From NCBI GenBank assembly GCA_019054805.1, contig JAHQIY010000006.1, forward strand, positions 4,836,001 through 4,900,000: a stretch of DNA of 64,000 nucleotides, read 5' to 3'. This DNA comes from Brachionus manjavacas (taxonomy: Eukaryota > Rotifera > Eurotatoria > Ploima > Brachionidae). Positions 20,983 to 32,764 of the stretch are shown here, one piece after another. Numbering within the stretch: the stretch's first letter is position 1; each line of letters opens with the position of its first letter. Both the position numbers and the translations under genes were made by a program. Under the pieces are notes generated by a model, which worked only from the letters and a program-made list of their open reading frames with translations, was not told the DNA's origin and ran no database searches.

Positions 20983-23240
20983 AAGAAGCAGTTGTTTTTA
21001 AAATTTTATCATCATTAATTAAAGCTCGAAAAATCTATCTAAACCAAATTTTTGTGTAATATTGTGCAATTTTACTTAGGCAATACTTCCTTTTCTTTTG
21101 TCAAAAACAGATTTTTGTATCACGTAAACCCCTAAAAGCCGGAATTTCAAAATTTAATTACCTGTTTTGATTACTTTTGGTTTAAGCCTTGATTAGCTTA
21201 AAAATTTTATAAAAAATGCAAAAAAAAAAATTTTTGATAATTTTACACAACTTGAAATAAAATTGAGCAAATTTTTTAAGGATCTCAGGATATTTAATTA
21301 TGCTTATCTTTTTTTTTCAATTCCAAATGTTTTCTACTAAAATATTTTCATTAAATATAAAAATATAAATTCTAGTTCCTTGTTAAAATAATTATTCATT
21401 TGTACTTTTTATTTATTTTAAGACTAAAAAGAAAATTTAATTAAAATCATGCAGTGTATTCAATGATAAAGTTCGGTTGGATAAAATTCAATTAAAGTCA
21501 TGGCATATAGATCACGAAATTGATCTTTTTTTAAATTGTCCCAATTGTATCAATAACTTTTTACAAATAAAACTCGCATGATTATTTTTAATTTGTTTAA
21601 AACTAATCTCAGAGAACTATGTGATCTATCTAGATATAAATCTTTTTAAAAAATAATTAATTTTTAAACTTAGGTAGCGTTCCACTAATTTTCTGAATAC
21701 ATAATAATTGGTCTTGAGAATTTTTTCTAAAATTTACAATAAATTAATTTGCGAGAAAAACTGAAGATCTCTTATACTAAATTTTAAGTTATTTTTCGTT
21801 AATTTTAATAAGAATTGTTAACAGTTTGAAGATTTGTTGATTGTTCTATTTATTTTCGATGATAATTAACAATTTTAAGAAATTGTTTTTTAACAAATCA
21901 CGATCAATTTGATTAAATTTATGTGTAAATTCTGAATTATATATTTTTTTGTCTAATTAAAAATAGTAGCTGACACAAAAATTCACAAATTTAAATTGCA
22001 ATTATTTTAAAATTTAATCTATTTTTAAATTAAAATTTGAATTTGACATTTTTAATTTTTTCTTACCTGTTAATTGTTCAGGTTCAGATTTTTTTCAAAT
22101 AAATTCAAATTTATGCGATGATTGAATATTTTGTAGGCAAATATTTTAAAATTATTAAAAAAATTTGAGATTCAAAATAATGAATTTTTCATAACTGTTA
22201 ACAAAATGGGCCTTCAAATGCTTGTTTTTGAAAAAAAGTGATTTTTTAATTTCAAAAATTTCAGTAAATATTTTTTGGAAAATTTTATATGCTTGAAAAT
22301 TTTGTTTTTATTACATTTTTTTTTTGTACATTTTCTTATAGATGATGAAGACCAAATACGAATGTTACAAATGAGAGATAGAATTATGCTCTAAATATTG
22401 ACTTAAATTAAAATTAAATTTTAGGGCTATCTAAATATTATGTGAATGCAAAAAATAAAATTTTCAAATTCCATTGAAAATAGATCTAAAAATATAAAGA
22501 TATTTTTTTTAATAAAAGAGAATTTTGAAATAACTTTCATGTTTTTTTTGAATTCAATCATAATTTTTTTCTCAATGCAAACAAAGAGCAGCATTTCTGG
22601 GTACTCTTTTTGATTAGTGATACGCTGACATTGCAATTTCACGATAGATTGTCTTCAGGATAATCATCAGGGATAAATTTTAGATACTTGATAAAAATCA
22701 AAAAAATTTTAGTCTTTCAACAAAAAAATAAAGACAATGGTTAAGAAAATAAAATTTTACTAGGCCAAACGAAATGATTCAGAATTTTTTTAAATTCTTT
22801 TGTGATGATAGCATCAAAATATCTTATTAAAATTAAGTTATTTAAATTCTAACAAATTTAATGTTTTCTTAAATTCAATTCAGAAATTATCAAAATAAAT
22901 TAATTCACGATTTTTGAAACTCATAATTCATATACACAATTTCATTATTTTCTTATCAAAGCTAGATTTAATTTAGATCATTTTTAATTATTATGCCATG
23001 TAACTTTATTTCAAAAAGTATCCATGCGATAGGGTTAGATTTTAATTTTTGGAATCCATATATCCATAAAAATTCTCGGTTTTTCGACACTGTACACATT
23101 TAAGATCATTACTGAAACACTAGATAATTTTCATCATGTATACACAGACATCATGAGATGCCTTATTTGTAGACCGTAGTAAATAAAACAACCCATGACC
23201 CCTTCCTTTTTTTATGTTATTCTTTCATTGTTTTATCAAT
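20983..23240. other. AT-rich non-coding stretch
   Basis: Upstream of stomatin. No gene was recognised. A short acceptor-led open stretch at 22342-22394 (DEDQIRMLQMRDRIML, stop) looks exon-like but is too short to support. Confidence 0.5.
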
Positions 23241-23245
23241 CTAGA

Positions 23246-23402
23246 TCACGAAGAAATATTTTCACAAAAAGATCTATTGTCACTCAACAAAAGAAGAAGA
23301 AAAGATGATTTAGCCATTAATTCTGAAAATTATTTGCTATTACATTCGATGAATCGAATTTTTAACGAGTTAAAAATTAAAATGGGATTATTTGGTCCAT
23401 AA
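23246..23402 (+). other. Possible orphan terminal exon
   Basis: A pyrimidine-rich tract and CTAG acceptor (to 23245) lead into a 52-codon open frame with ordinary amino-acid composition (HEEIFSQKDLLSLNKRRRKD ... NELKIKMGLFGP, stop at 23400-23402). It contains a tetrabasic KRRR site, as seen in prohormones. No upstream exon with a signal peptide was found, and I do not recognise the protein. It could be chance. Confidence 0.25.
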
Positions 23403-23694
23403 AATAATTGAAAAAAATGATTAAAAAAATGCTCGAAGTATTGATTAACCACAAGGCTTTTTGACAAATTTACGTAAATTTATAATATTTTACGTAACAA
23501 ATATTTAACTATAATAACAACTGATATATTAAAACTAAAAATCAATTCTTTTTTAAATGATTTTTATACGATTGAAAAAAAAATAAAAATTTGCATTTTT
23601 TTAACATTTTTTTAGTAATTTTACCGAATAAAGTATGAATTTTACGTAAAATTATATATTATTTTCATGTTTATTGTTAAATAGTGAGATGGCC

Positions 23695-24217
23695 TAACCG
23701 GGTGACCTTTTTTTTTTAAATCGGTTAACCAGGTGAGGAGCAATTGGGTTTATACGGTTAACCTAATTGCCCCATTTTATAGTAGGATTATCCCGCATAA
23801 TAACCGGATTTTCACCCGATTGCCCCGAAAATTTAAATTCTTTACTAAAATTGCTCTGTTTATATTCAAATGGAATAAAAAAATTAATTTCATCAATAAA
23901 TTTATTATAATGGATATGAATTTAACTTTAAAATAATTTTCAATAATTTTTTTATATTTCTAAATAAAAATTAAACTCATTCAAGATTTACTCAAAAGCT
24001 TAATTTCAAGTGTGAAGATTTGAAATTAAAAATGCAGGGAATATCTAAAAAAAAAATAAAATTTACTTAAAATTCAGATTTAACAAAATTAATACGTTAT
24101 TTTGGGGCAAACCGACTAAAATCGGTGCAAATCGGTTAAATGGGTTATTTTTGGCTTCAATGGGGTGAATTTTCGGAAACCCTATTTACACCTTGACCCC
24201 AGAAATTCACCCGGTTA
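23695..24217. repeat. Element with TAACCGGGTGA inverted ends and internal CGGTTAACC motifs
   Basis: TAACCGGGTGA at 23695-23705 is mirrored exactly by TCACCCGGTTA at 24207-24217. The two flanking parts are richer in G and C than the surroundings and carry repeated ATCGGTTAA, CACCCG, GGGGCAA and GGGTTAT motifs; the centre is AT-rich. No coding potential is seen. A non-autonomous transposon is one explanation. Confidence 0.45.
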
Positions 24218-27196
24218 AAAATCAGCTACTTGATTCCTGACCGCTGTTAATTTATTATTTTATTTAAATGCTTTAGTTCAAGATAAGTTAGCAGTCTAAT
24301 TGGGTTTGTTTGGATCAGACTTTTTGATGGTAAAAATCGGCCAAAATAAAATTTAAAATTTGGTTAAATCTCACTAATTACCCCTGGATTCATTTTATCC
24401 TGATATCACATATCCCCTTCTTACAATAAAGTATAAAAAATAAAAAATTTCTAAAAATTTAATAAAATTGACAGAAAAATCGAATTTTTGGCCCTTTTTC
24501 AATTTACGGATATTTTGGCAAATTTACGTAATATATGAAATTTTACGTTTATTTTCGTAAAATTACATTTTTTTATGAATAATCTTTGAAAATTAATCGA
24601 AAATCCATTGTTTGCAAAACAACTCTGATTAAAAACTTGCGTTATTAATCTTAAAAAAAGTTTCCCTTTCGTTTTTCTTTTTAATTTATAATATAAAAAA
24701 AAATTTACATTAAAATTTAAAATATAGAAATTAAACTAAAAAATTGTTAAATTTCGAGATAAAAAAAAAAAAATAAGACTTTTAAAATTTTGAAAAAAGT
24801 AAGGATTTAAAAAATTGTTGATCGTATTATTGATTATGCCTCTATTGTTAGAAAAAGATTATATAATTTTATTATAAATTTTTTTTATAAACTACAATAA
24901 CAAAAAATAAATGAAAAATGAAATTAAACCAAAATATTGATTTAAGAAAATATCTGTAAATTGTATAAAGGTTAAAAATTTTTCTGTCAATTTTATCAAA
25001 TTTTTCCAAGCTATTTATTTCTTATACATTATAAAATAAACATGAAAATAAAATGTAATTTTACGTAAAATTAATACGGTAAAATTAACTAAAAATGTTA
25101 AACAAAGGAAACATTTTTTTTTTCCATTCCTTTACATCCGATTCTTCTTCTTACCACACCATGCCAAAAAAAAAATGGTGAAATTTCTCTTAAAAAATTT
25201 TCTTTTTATTTGCCCATTCCCTTCTTATGAACTATTAGAGTTTCCAATTATTATTTTAAAAAATGTTTATTAAAATATATAAGAATTCTTATATGAATTC
25301 TTACTTCTTGGAATCATGCATTCTAGAATTCAAAGTGAATACCAAATAAATAATAGTTATAAATGATTAAAGTATACAAATATAGTTTATTGTAACGAAA
25401 ATATTTTTATTTCTATTTTTAATTTATTCCAATCCTTGTTTACTACTTGATTTTTTTTATTCTTAGAATAAATTATTTTTATCTTTTTAAAAAAAAATTT
25501 ATGATTGAATTTTTTGAAATTAAAAATTTTACACTCTTTTTGTCAGTCTATCAACAATCAGAATGATTTACACAATTCCTTAAAACGAGAAAACTTGAAA
25601 CAACTTGTAGGTTTAATTCTTAAAAATAATTTTGTTTTATTTTAAAAAATCTTTCAAAAAAAGTTATTTTATAAAAATTGTATAGAAATATGTAGTTTCA
25701 AATTATGAGTTTAATATTTAACGGTCTGTAGCCTTTAGTTCGAATGGGTTCAAAAGTTGTTCAATAGTCATAAAGTAAAAGTCAAGGGTTACTTGACAGA
25801 CGACTTTAAATGAATTTTTTTTCCTTTCAGTTACCATGGATAGGAAAAAAATGCACAATCGATTTTTATCAAAATTAAGCCTTTTGACTGAAACCTATAG
25901 AATTAAGTTGATTTTGATCAGTTCGGAATAGTACCACTACGATTTATTTTTAAAAAACAGCATTTTATTACCGAAGCTTTTTTTTCATAGCCTCGAATAT
26001 TAATTTGTTCAAAAGGAATTAAAAGTTAAAAACTGTTTACAAAATTACCTTGTGGAAATTTTTTTAATTTGTTTATAAAAAGCAATGAAAATTTGAAATT
26101 TCTTTAAAAAAAACTAAAATTTTCATTTATAATTTTTTTAATTTAATTTTTCAATCAACAAAGTTTTTTTAAAAAATTACGAATTTTAAAGCTAAAGAAC
26201 AAAAGCAAAGTCACATTCCATTTTCAAACTTTAACAACAACCATATGAATAATTTCACAATTTTATTAACTTTTTTTCACTATTTTTTTTACTAGTTTAA
26301 CATCAAATTAACTAGCAAGCAAACTATTTAAATTTAAGAATATTAGGCAGATTTAAAAAAATCAAAAAATTATTTTAAATTTGCCCTTTAAAACTTGAAG
26401 AACATGTTTTAAAGGGCTTTAAGAATTTTCAAAATTCAATTTAAAAAATCTGATTAAAAAATTTCTTTTTTTATTTTTTTTATTAGAGATCACTTTTATA
26501 ATTTTTGTGAAACTTAATTAATTAAAATCAAAGAAATTTTAAAAGAAATAGTCGATGAACAAATTATTTGAAGGCTTTCTCTTATTACAAAATTTAGTTA
26601 AAAAATATTTTGATTTTTGCTTTTAGCTATTTAACTAGATTTTTTTAAAACTTTTATTTAAATAATTATTATAACAAAATATTTGTCTCGAATAATTCTA
26701 ATTCTTTCAAATTTTAATTTTTTATGCTTCTAGTTAAATTTTTGATTCATTTTTTTTTAATTTTATTTATTTGTAGGGAAAAGTTTAACTAGTTCACATT
26801 CAATGAATGGCTGGTCGTTCTTAGCCATAAACTAAATTTTGGATACTTCTCACAAATATTTTTACTTGTTAACATTTTATGCTTCGTCAACTTTCATTTT
26901 TAGTTAAATAGATTTTTTTTTTTCAATAAATAAAAAATTTAAAAAAAATGCGCAGATATTTAAAAAATATTCTTCTATATTTTATTCGTTTAGATTTTTG
27001 TTTTACACTCGATAACCTTTAGCTATTTTAATGCATATTAGTTTGTAAATTCAGAATTATTTTGAATTCTCTTAATTTAAATCATTTTTAAACTGATTAT
27101 ACTTAAAATCCTCTAAAAAATGATAATTATTCTTATAAAAAAATTCAAATTTAAAAATTCTAATAAAATCACTAGTTTAGACTCGTTATTTTTTAA
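24218..27196. other. AT-rich non-coding stretch upstream of the DBD-less receptor
   Basis: Holds TTTACGTAAA-type motifs at 24500-25090. Two weak exon-like pieces (25561-25604 and 25831-25932) follow good acceptors but show no recognisable domain. No cysteine-rich zinc-finger exon was seen here. Confidence 0.5.
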
Positions 27197-28156
27197 ATGG
27201 AATATCAAAAAAGTGGAGAAAGTGTCGAGCAGATGCAGGACGTTCTTTTGGCATCTATTCAAACTGCAATTGATTTTCACAACAAGCAAACTAAAGACGA
27301 TGATAACCGCATTGATGCACAGAAACTGAGTTCTAATTTAATCGATACGGAATCGCAGGTTTTAACAGACTGCGAAAAAAAATTGGTCACTAATCTTTGT
27401 AATGTAGTTCATTTTTCGCGTAGAAAGAACCCCATGGATTTCAATAGGAAACAAGACTTTGCTATCGCAAACCAATCTGAAGACAAACTAAAAGTAATCT
27501 TGGCAAATTTTTTAGCCGTTCCAGTAAAACGTGTGGTAACATTTGCTCAGAATTTGCCTGATTTTGCACAACTAGAAGTGGAGGACCGTATCAATTTACT
27601 AAAAGATACTATCATTGGAATAAGTATTTCTGCCTCATCGTCTCTTTACAATTCCGAGTCGAATGTGTATCAAAATATTATCAGTAGAGATAAAAATATT
27701 TATGCAGACCGATCCGATTTGGACCTAAGTGTAATGGAAGGCATTTGGAGTAGAGAATTGCTTTTGAGAACAAAAAATTTTTTAAAATCATTAAATGAAT
27801 TGTGTTTTGATGAGGCCTGCTTGGCACTGTTTTTAGGCATTATCTTGTTTTCAGAAGATACAATTGATCTCATAAACCCAGAGCGTGTTAGAAGTATTCG
27901 AGTCAAATATTCTTGTCTTTTGCGAAAATATATGCTCTGGAAAATGGGTGACAAAGCGGAAAAAGCCTACTACATGCTTCTGTCTAAGCTGCCGGAATTG
28001 AAGAATTTAGGACAAATGCATGTCGGATTTATTCAAGATGTTGATCCCAAAGAATTGGATAAGTTTTTATTAGCCTTTGTTTTTGGTAAAAAGAACACAA
28101 AATTGGATCTAATGACTGGTGAAGCGCCAAATGAATGCATGAAATATGAATTATAA
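27197..28156 (+). CDS. Nuclear receptor ligand-binding domain protein without DNA-binding domain
   Basis: A single open frame of 319 aa. An in-frame TAA lies directly before the ATG, so the protein as written starts here. Residues 1-54 are hinge-like; from about 55 to 300 it is a nuclear-receptor LBD, closely similar to the receptor at 37633-39450. Both share VILANF...PVKRVVTFA...PDF in helices 3-5, a SSSLY segment, the LNEL(S/C)-DEA-L-LFL-LILFS block, and the RKYMLWK / KKYMIWK helix 10 segment. The last helix (DPKELDKFLLAFVF) lacks a clear acidic activation motif. No zinc-finger cysteines are present. A receptor of this shape could act, like vertebrate NR0B members, as a dimerising regulator; that is inference. 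Alternatively, a distant 5' exon could splice into the N-terminal part and supply a DBD. Confidence 0.88.
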   Translation: MEYQKSGESVEQMQDVLLASIQTAIDFHNKQTKDDDNRIDAQKLSSNLIDTESQVLTDCEKKLVTNLCNVVHFSRRKNPMDFNRKQDFAIANQSEDKLKVILANFLAVPVKRVVTFAQNLPDFAQLEVEDRINLLKDTIIGISISASSSLYNSESNVYQNIISRDKNIYADRSDLDLSVMEGIWSRELLLRTKNFLKSLNELCFDEACLALFLGIILFSEDTIDLINPERVRSIRVKYSCLLRKYMLWKMGDKAEKAYYMLLSKLPELKNLGQMHVGFIQDVDPKELDKFLLAFVFGKKNTKLDLMTGEAPNECMKYEL

Positions 28157-29665
28157 AAGCTTTTAGTATTTTTAATTTTTTAAAATGAAAAATTGTCTTT
28201 TTTCTTGTACTCCGATTTTTGTCAAATAAAATTTTCCATAGTTATTTATGTTTAAAAAGTTTTGAATTTCAGAGAAGCTGGTCTAGAGATACACCTGATG
28301 CATGAATAAAAGATTTAATTTAATTTAATTTTTAAGGCTAATTGAAATTTTCATAATATATTAAAATTTAAATTACAAATGAAGTAATTTTTATTCCCAG
28401 TTGAAGTTAAGCAATAAACAATTAAGCTCTAATTTTTGTTTTAAAATAATAATGACTAAAAGGATTAAAAGGATTACGTATCATTTTCCAAGATTTCAAG
28501 CTAATTTTTATATACAAAATCACTACCATATTTCATGAGCAAATACATTTTTGGCTAAAAATTATTCAAGCGATCCAAAAATTTTATATTTAGTATCATC
28601 TTGTAGAAAATTTGGACGTATCTTAAAATTTATTATTTTTATTTTATCTAAATAGAAAAGAAAAAATGTCCTGAATTAATGTCCTATTTAAATTTGCTTT
28701 TCAGCTTTCAAAATGGTAATCATTTCAAAAATATATGTCGAAATTTTAATTTTTCATGGATTAAATAAATTTTGTTGATAAATTGATAAAAATAGCAATT
28801 TTTTTTCCGAGATTTTTAAAGATTTATGCTAGAAATGCAAAATCAAATTGATTTCCCAAATTTATTTTAAATAAAAGCATTATAAAATTATTAGTTTATC
28901 TTTACCGAGCTAAAATTGCTTTAGATTAAATTAGAGGAAAAAAATAACTTTTTGAGTTATAGTTTGGGTTAAAAAATTATTAAAAACAAAAATTTAGTAT
29001 TTAATTAATAAAAATTAGATATCCAATATTTTTAAATTTTACACTGCCCCTAAAGTAGTTTGATTTATGAAATTATACAAAAAATTAAAAAAAAATCTAA
29101 ATCAACCAAAAAAAGTAAATTAAATATAAAATAATTCTCTTCTTCTTCATCTTTTTCATCGATTATTGCACCAAGATCATCAATTCAGATACGTTTGAAT
29201 TGAATCCATTCACATTTTTTCTTTAAAATATAAAAACAATAGTTTAGAAACAATTGATCAAAAGGTGAAAAAATTTACTTAGTAAAAGCTCATGAGCATA
29301 TATCATAAGATTTGTTTTTAATTTTCTATGTAAGCTTATAAAGTAAAAATGAAATATACAGAAGACAAGATTGTTAGCTAGTCTTAGGTACTGGGTTTAT
29401 GGAAAGGGGTAATTTACTATAGTGAAAATCAAATTTTTTAGGGAAAAAAAATAATAAAAACAGGTTGGAATGCCCATAGCATTTTAAAGTGATCTGTCAT
29501 AAATAAAACAACCATTTTTTAAAAAAAATTTATAAATCGTTTTAAAGTTGTTGAATGTATTTAAAAATGAAATCAATTTTAATTTAAAAAATTTTAATAT
29601 TCGGTAGAAAACATTCGATTTTTATTTTTATAATTTGAATTTAAGGCTATGGCATTAAGCAGTTT
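28157..29665. other. AT-rich non-coding stretch
   Basis: 3' flank of the DBD-less receptor, with an AATAAA near 28226, and of ZDHHC6 from the other side. No gene was seen. Confidence 0.6.
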
Positions 29666-31348
29666 TTATTCATTTTTTTCATGTTCGAACTGGTCTTGTT
29701 CCAATTTTTCCAAACTCGAAGGATGAATTTTTACTATTTTACTTGGAAACCATCCCTTTTTTGTCTTGATTTTCGGATCATTGCTTTTGCTTATAACTTT
29801 TTCACCATAAAGCCAATGTCTGTAAAAACAAATAATAAACAAAAATAAACTTATAGATTTTAGTTGCATACTTTTGCCATCTAGTGACCATAATTTCTTC
29901 ATCGATAGAAACAGGCATTCTTGGGTCGTCCGAGATTGGAATACAACAACAAGCTTTGCATCCATGGCTAATTGGTAAAAACGCCCCATTATATTCTCTC
30001 ATGGCAACATAGCGAATCGAGTGGGCTTTTTTTTCTTCTTTCTGAGCAATTTGTTCAAGCTTGATAAAAAAGACTAAAAATATTTTTTAATAATTTGACA
30101 AAAAATACAGATAGAGTAAATTGATCACAACCATCGACAAGGTTCCATTCAAAGCCACTTCCAATAGGTCGAAAATTTCCACTCCAATTAAATACCTGTC
30201 TCATATTTTCAAATTTACCTAAATCATATGGATAAACAAATTTTTCTTCAATGTTATTTTGTTCACGACGGTGTTTTGCTTTTTTAATTATCCAATCCTC
30301 AATACCAGTTCTATTTCGAATTATTGATTTCATCTTTTAAAATTTCAATCTGATCAAACACTTTAAAAATTTTAAATTTTCTACCTGGACATAAAATAAC
30401 ATTCCGACAGCAATTACTACTCCAAACGCCATTCCAATTGCAAATAAACATGCTATCATTTGATATACAGATAAATTAACTTGAAAAAAAAATACAAGTT
30501 TTTTATTTTACTCTTAATTATTAAGCTACCTAATGGTACTTGAGTTTGTCGATAAAAAATGTAATAATTCTTAAAGGACTAAGTAGAAATTTGGAATCAA
30601 AGTTAACTGAGTTATTTTTACTCGGTAGAGAGCTCGGTATAAACTCGGAGCCAGAACTATCAATGCATGAGTGCATCCCAAAGGGGCTGATAGAAGAAAA
30701 TAAACAAAAGATGCATGATTAAAATGTCCACAACATGTATTGATCCACTGAAATAATAATTAATCAATTTTTGTTGTTGAAAATAGATTGTGACTTACTG
30801 GACAATGGTGATCCTTTGCGTACCATAAATTAAAACATTAATTGCTTAAAATTCACACAAATAAATTAAGTTTACCATTTTGAAAACACATCTTTTTAAT
30901 TTTTTCAAGAATTTTATTTGACAAATAAATATTTTAAGAATTTACCTTTGGCACTTTTTACAATGATGTGATCTAGGCGCTTTAAACGAATTGCATATTT
31001 TACAAAATTGAAGTTTATTTTCGTCTTCTTTATTTTCCTTTAAAAAATTTTAAAATTGATAATTTTTTTAGTTGGGTTTGTATCCCACTTACACAAACTT
31101 ACAGGTCTCCAATTAAGCGGAACGAAACCAGGTCCCAAAAAAACAGCATTAAAGTAGTTATAAAAAATAATTAGCGGCCAAGTGAGGTAAATTATGAAAT
31201 TAATTTGTGCGCTTAAAGTAATCGGTGGCCACCACTGGATCAAGCATAAAAAACCACTATAAGTTATAAAACAAATTAGAAATATTGCTATAATTGGACC
31301 GAAGTGGCACAGTTGAGAAAGTCGACCTGATGATGTTCCAAAGCACAT
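29666..31348 (-). CDS. ZDHHC6: Palmitoyltransferase ZDHHC6
   Basis: ER membrane protein S-acyltransferase; the vertebrate enzyme works with selenoprotein K and modifies calnexin and the IP3 receptor. Ten exons (minus strand): 31348-31103, 31037-30946, 30891-30876, 30813-30799, 30747-30622, 30578-30530, 30479-30385, 30333-30109, 30059-29872, 29819-29666, giving 401 aa (human about 413). Landmarks: LCHFGPIIAIFLI (TM1), IFYNYFNAVFLGPGFVPLNW, cysteine-rich CKICNSFKAPRSHHCKKCQR, CVFKM-DHHCP-WINTCCGHFNHASF, SAPLGCTHAL (TM3), GVVIAVGMLFYVQMKSIIRN, GIEDWI, a region corresponding to the family's SH3-like C-terminal domain, and HWLYGEK...KGWFPSKIV near the end. The catalytic DHHC itself is encoded by a 15-nt exon next to a 16-nt one. 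The human C-terminal dilysine signal is not obvious (ends EHEKNE). TBC1D7 starts 365 bp away on the other strand. Confidence 0.94.
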
Positions 31349-31713
31349 TTTTCTTATTAATTTAATATGAATTCAAATAAATTATAAATAAAATTTATGT
31401 CAAAAAATAAAATATTTCTTAATAAACCTAACTAATGATGCCAATCGAAAAAAAAAATATTATATTAAAATTAATTCAAAAATTTGACCTTTTAAAATTA
31501 AATTAAAGCAAAATTAAGCATTTTTAGAAAATTATAATCCAAATGATTTTTAGTTGTTTTTTGTGAAAAAGCATTGTTTTGACAGTTTAACAAAGGTATT
31601 TAAAATAATGTTGTAAAAAATTTAGTCTAAGTATTCACTATTTTATTTATATTCATGCACATTCAAAAATTTTATAATAATTATAAATAATATTTTATTT
31701 TATTTTTTTTTAA
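31349..31713. promoter_or_regulatory. Divergent intergenic region between ZDHHC6 and TBC1D7
   Basis: 365 bp of AT-rich DNA separate the two start codons, which point away from each other. A shared bidirectional promoter is the simple reading. No specific promoter motif can be claimed. Confidence 0.5.
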
Positions 31714-32764
31714 ATGGAAAACCAATTGGTTCTGTATGATAGATCCAAAAAATTTCTTTCCCTTTTTTTGTATTTGGACACAAAAAAAGTGGACAAAGAA
31801 AAACTAAGAGAACATTTTTTGGAAAACTATTCAATTATTCCGCAAGAGCTGCGTCTTAACTTGTGGAAAATCGCCCTGGGTAAAATTTAAATACACTAAA
31901 GCAAATGTTTATTTGAAATAATTTAAGGTATATCTAGTCCATTTCATGAACAAAATAACACAATAGATAGAATGCTGAAAGAGCATTATGAGTACATGAA
32001 ACATATAATTGAAAATATTTTAAAAATTGAAACAAAAAATGACCAGGATTTGAACCATTTTATTTATCTTTTGGATAGAGATAAATTACCAATAGATAAT
32101 TATCAAGTATTTTTTTTTGTTTTTTGATTTAATCTTTAAAGTTTAAAGGAATGCTTAAAAGAATCGCACTCATTTACTCTTATTTTTCGACAACTGAACG
32201 AAATTCTAGACGATCAAAATGAATCTGATTCATACTATTTAACAGTTGAGATATTTGAGCGCCTTAGCAGTCAGCTAAATCTGATTGTAATTTTTTTAAA
32301 TTTCCTTTTATTTTAATTAAGAACTTTTTTTTTTTAAGAAAACAAAATTTTATAATTGTTTATCAAATGAAACATTCAACAAAGATCTTATAGAACAAAT
32401 TGATGTTTCGCCTTTTTTGGAATGCGGACTTGCTGGCTTTTTCCAAGATCTCAAAATGTACCACATGTAAAGATTATTAAGATTATTGAAAAAAGAAAAG
32501 TTTTATTAATTTATCTTAAGTATATGGGATAGGCTGGCAATGGAAGAGTACGAAATGATGATTTTAATTTTATTGAGTTTTTTAGAGTCATGTAAAAAAG
32601 AACATTTAGAATTTTTAAAAGTGATTGATTATTCACAATTTGATTCGATTCATTCAAAGTTTGGTTTAGATGAATGCAAAATTTTGAAACGTGCTGCCAA
32701 GTATTATCGAAGTTTTAATCCAAATCCACAAATATCTGAATTGATTGTCAAATATTTCAGTTAA
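31714..32764 (+). CDS. TBC1D7: TBC1D7-like TBC-domain protein (TSC complex subunit)
   Basis: In vertebrates TBC1D7 is the third subunit of the TSC1-TSC2 complex, which restrains Rheb and mTORC1. Five exons, 31714-31879, 31928-32106, 32149-32286, 32339-32466 and 32521-32764, join in phase to 284 aa (human 293). The TBC fold is visible from IPQELRLNLWKIALGISSPFHE (the R-x3-W of TBC helix 1), through HYEYMKHIIENI, YLLDRDKLPIDN, SHSFTLIFRQLNEILDD, YLTVEIFERLSSQLN, LECGLAGFFQDLKMY, to IWDRLAMEEYEMMILILLSF. I do not see IxxDxxR or YxQ catalytic motifs, consistent with a structural rather than GAP role. Assignment to TBC1D7 rather than another small TBC protein rests on length, the WK-LLGI-PPH-E-like start and overall order. 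Confidence 0.85.

Noticed and set aside
30540..30722. 60-codon plus-strand frame
   Set aside because: It lies opposite exons 5 and 6 of ZDHHC6 and has no features of its own.
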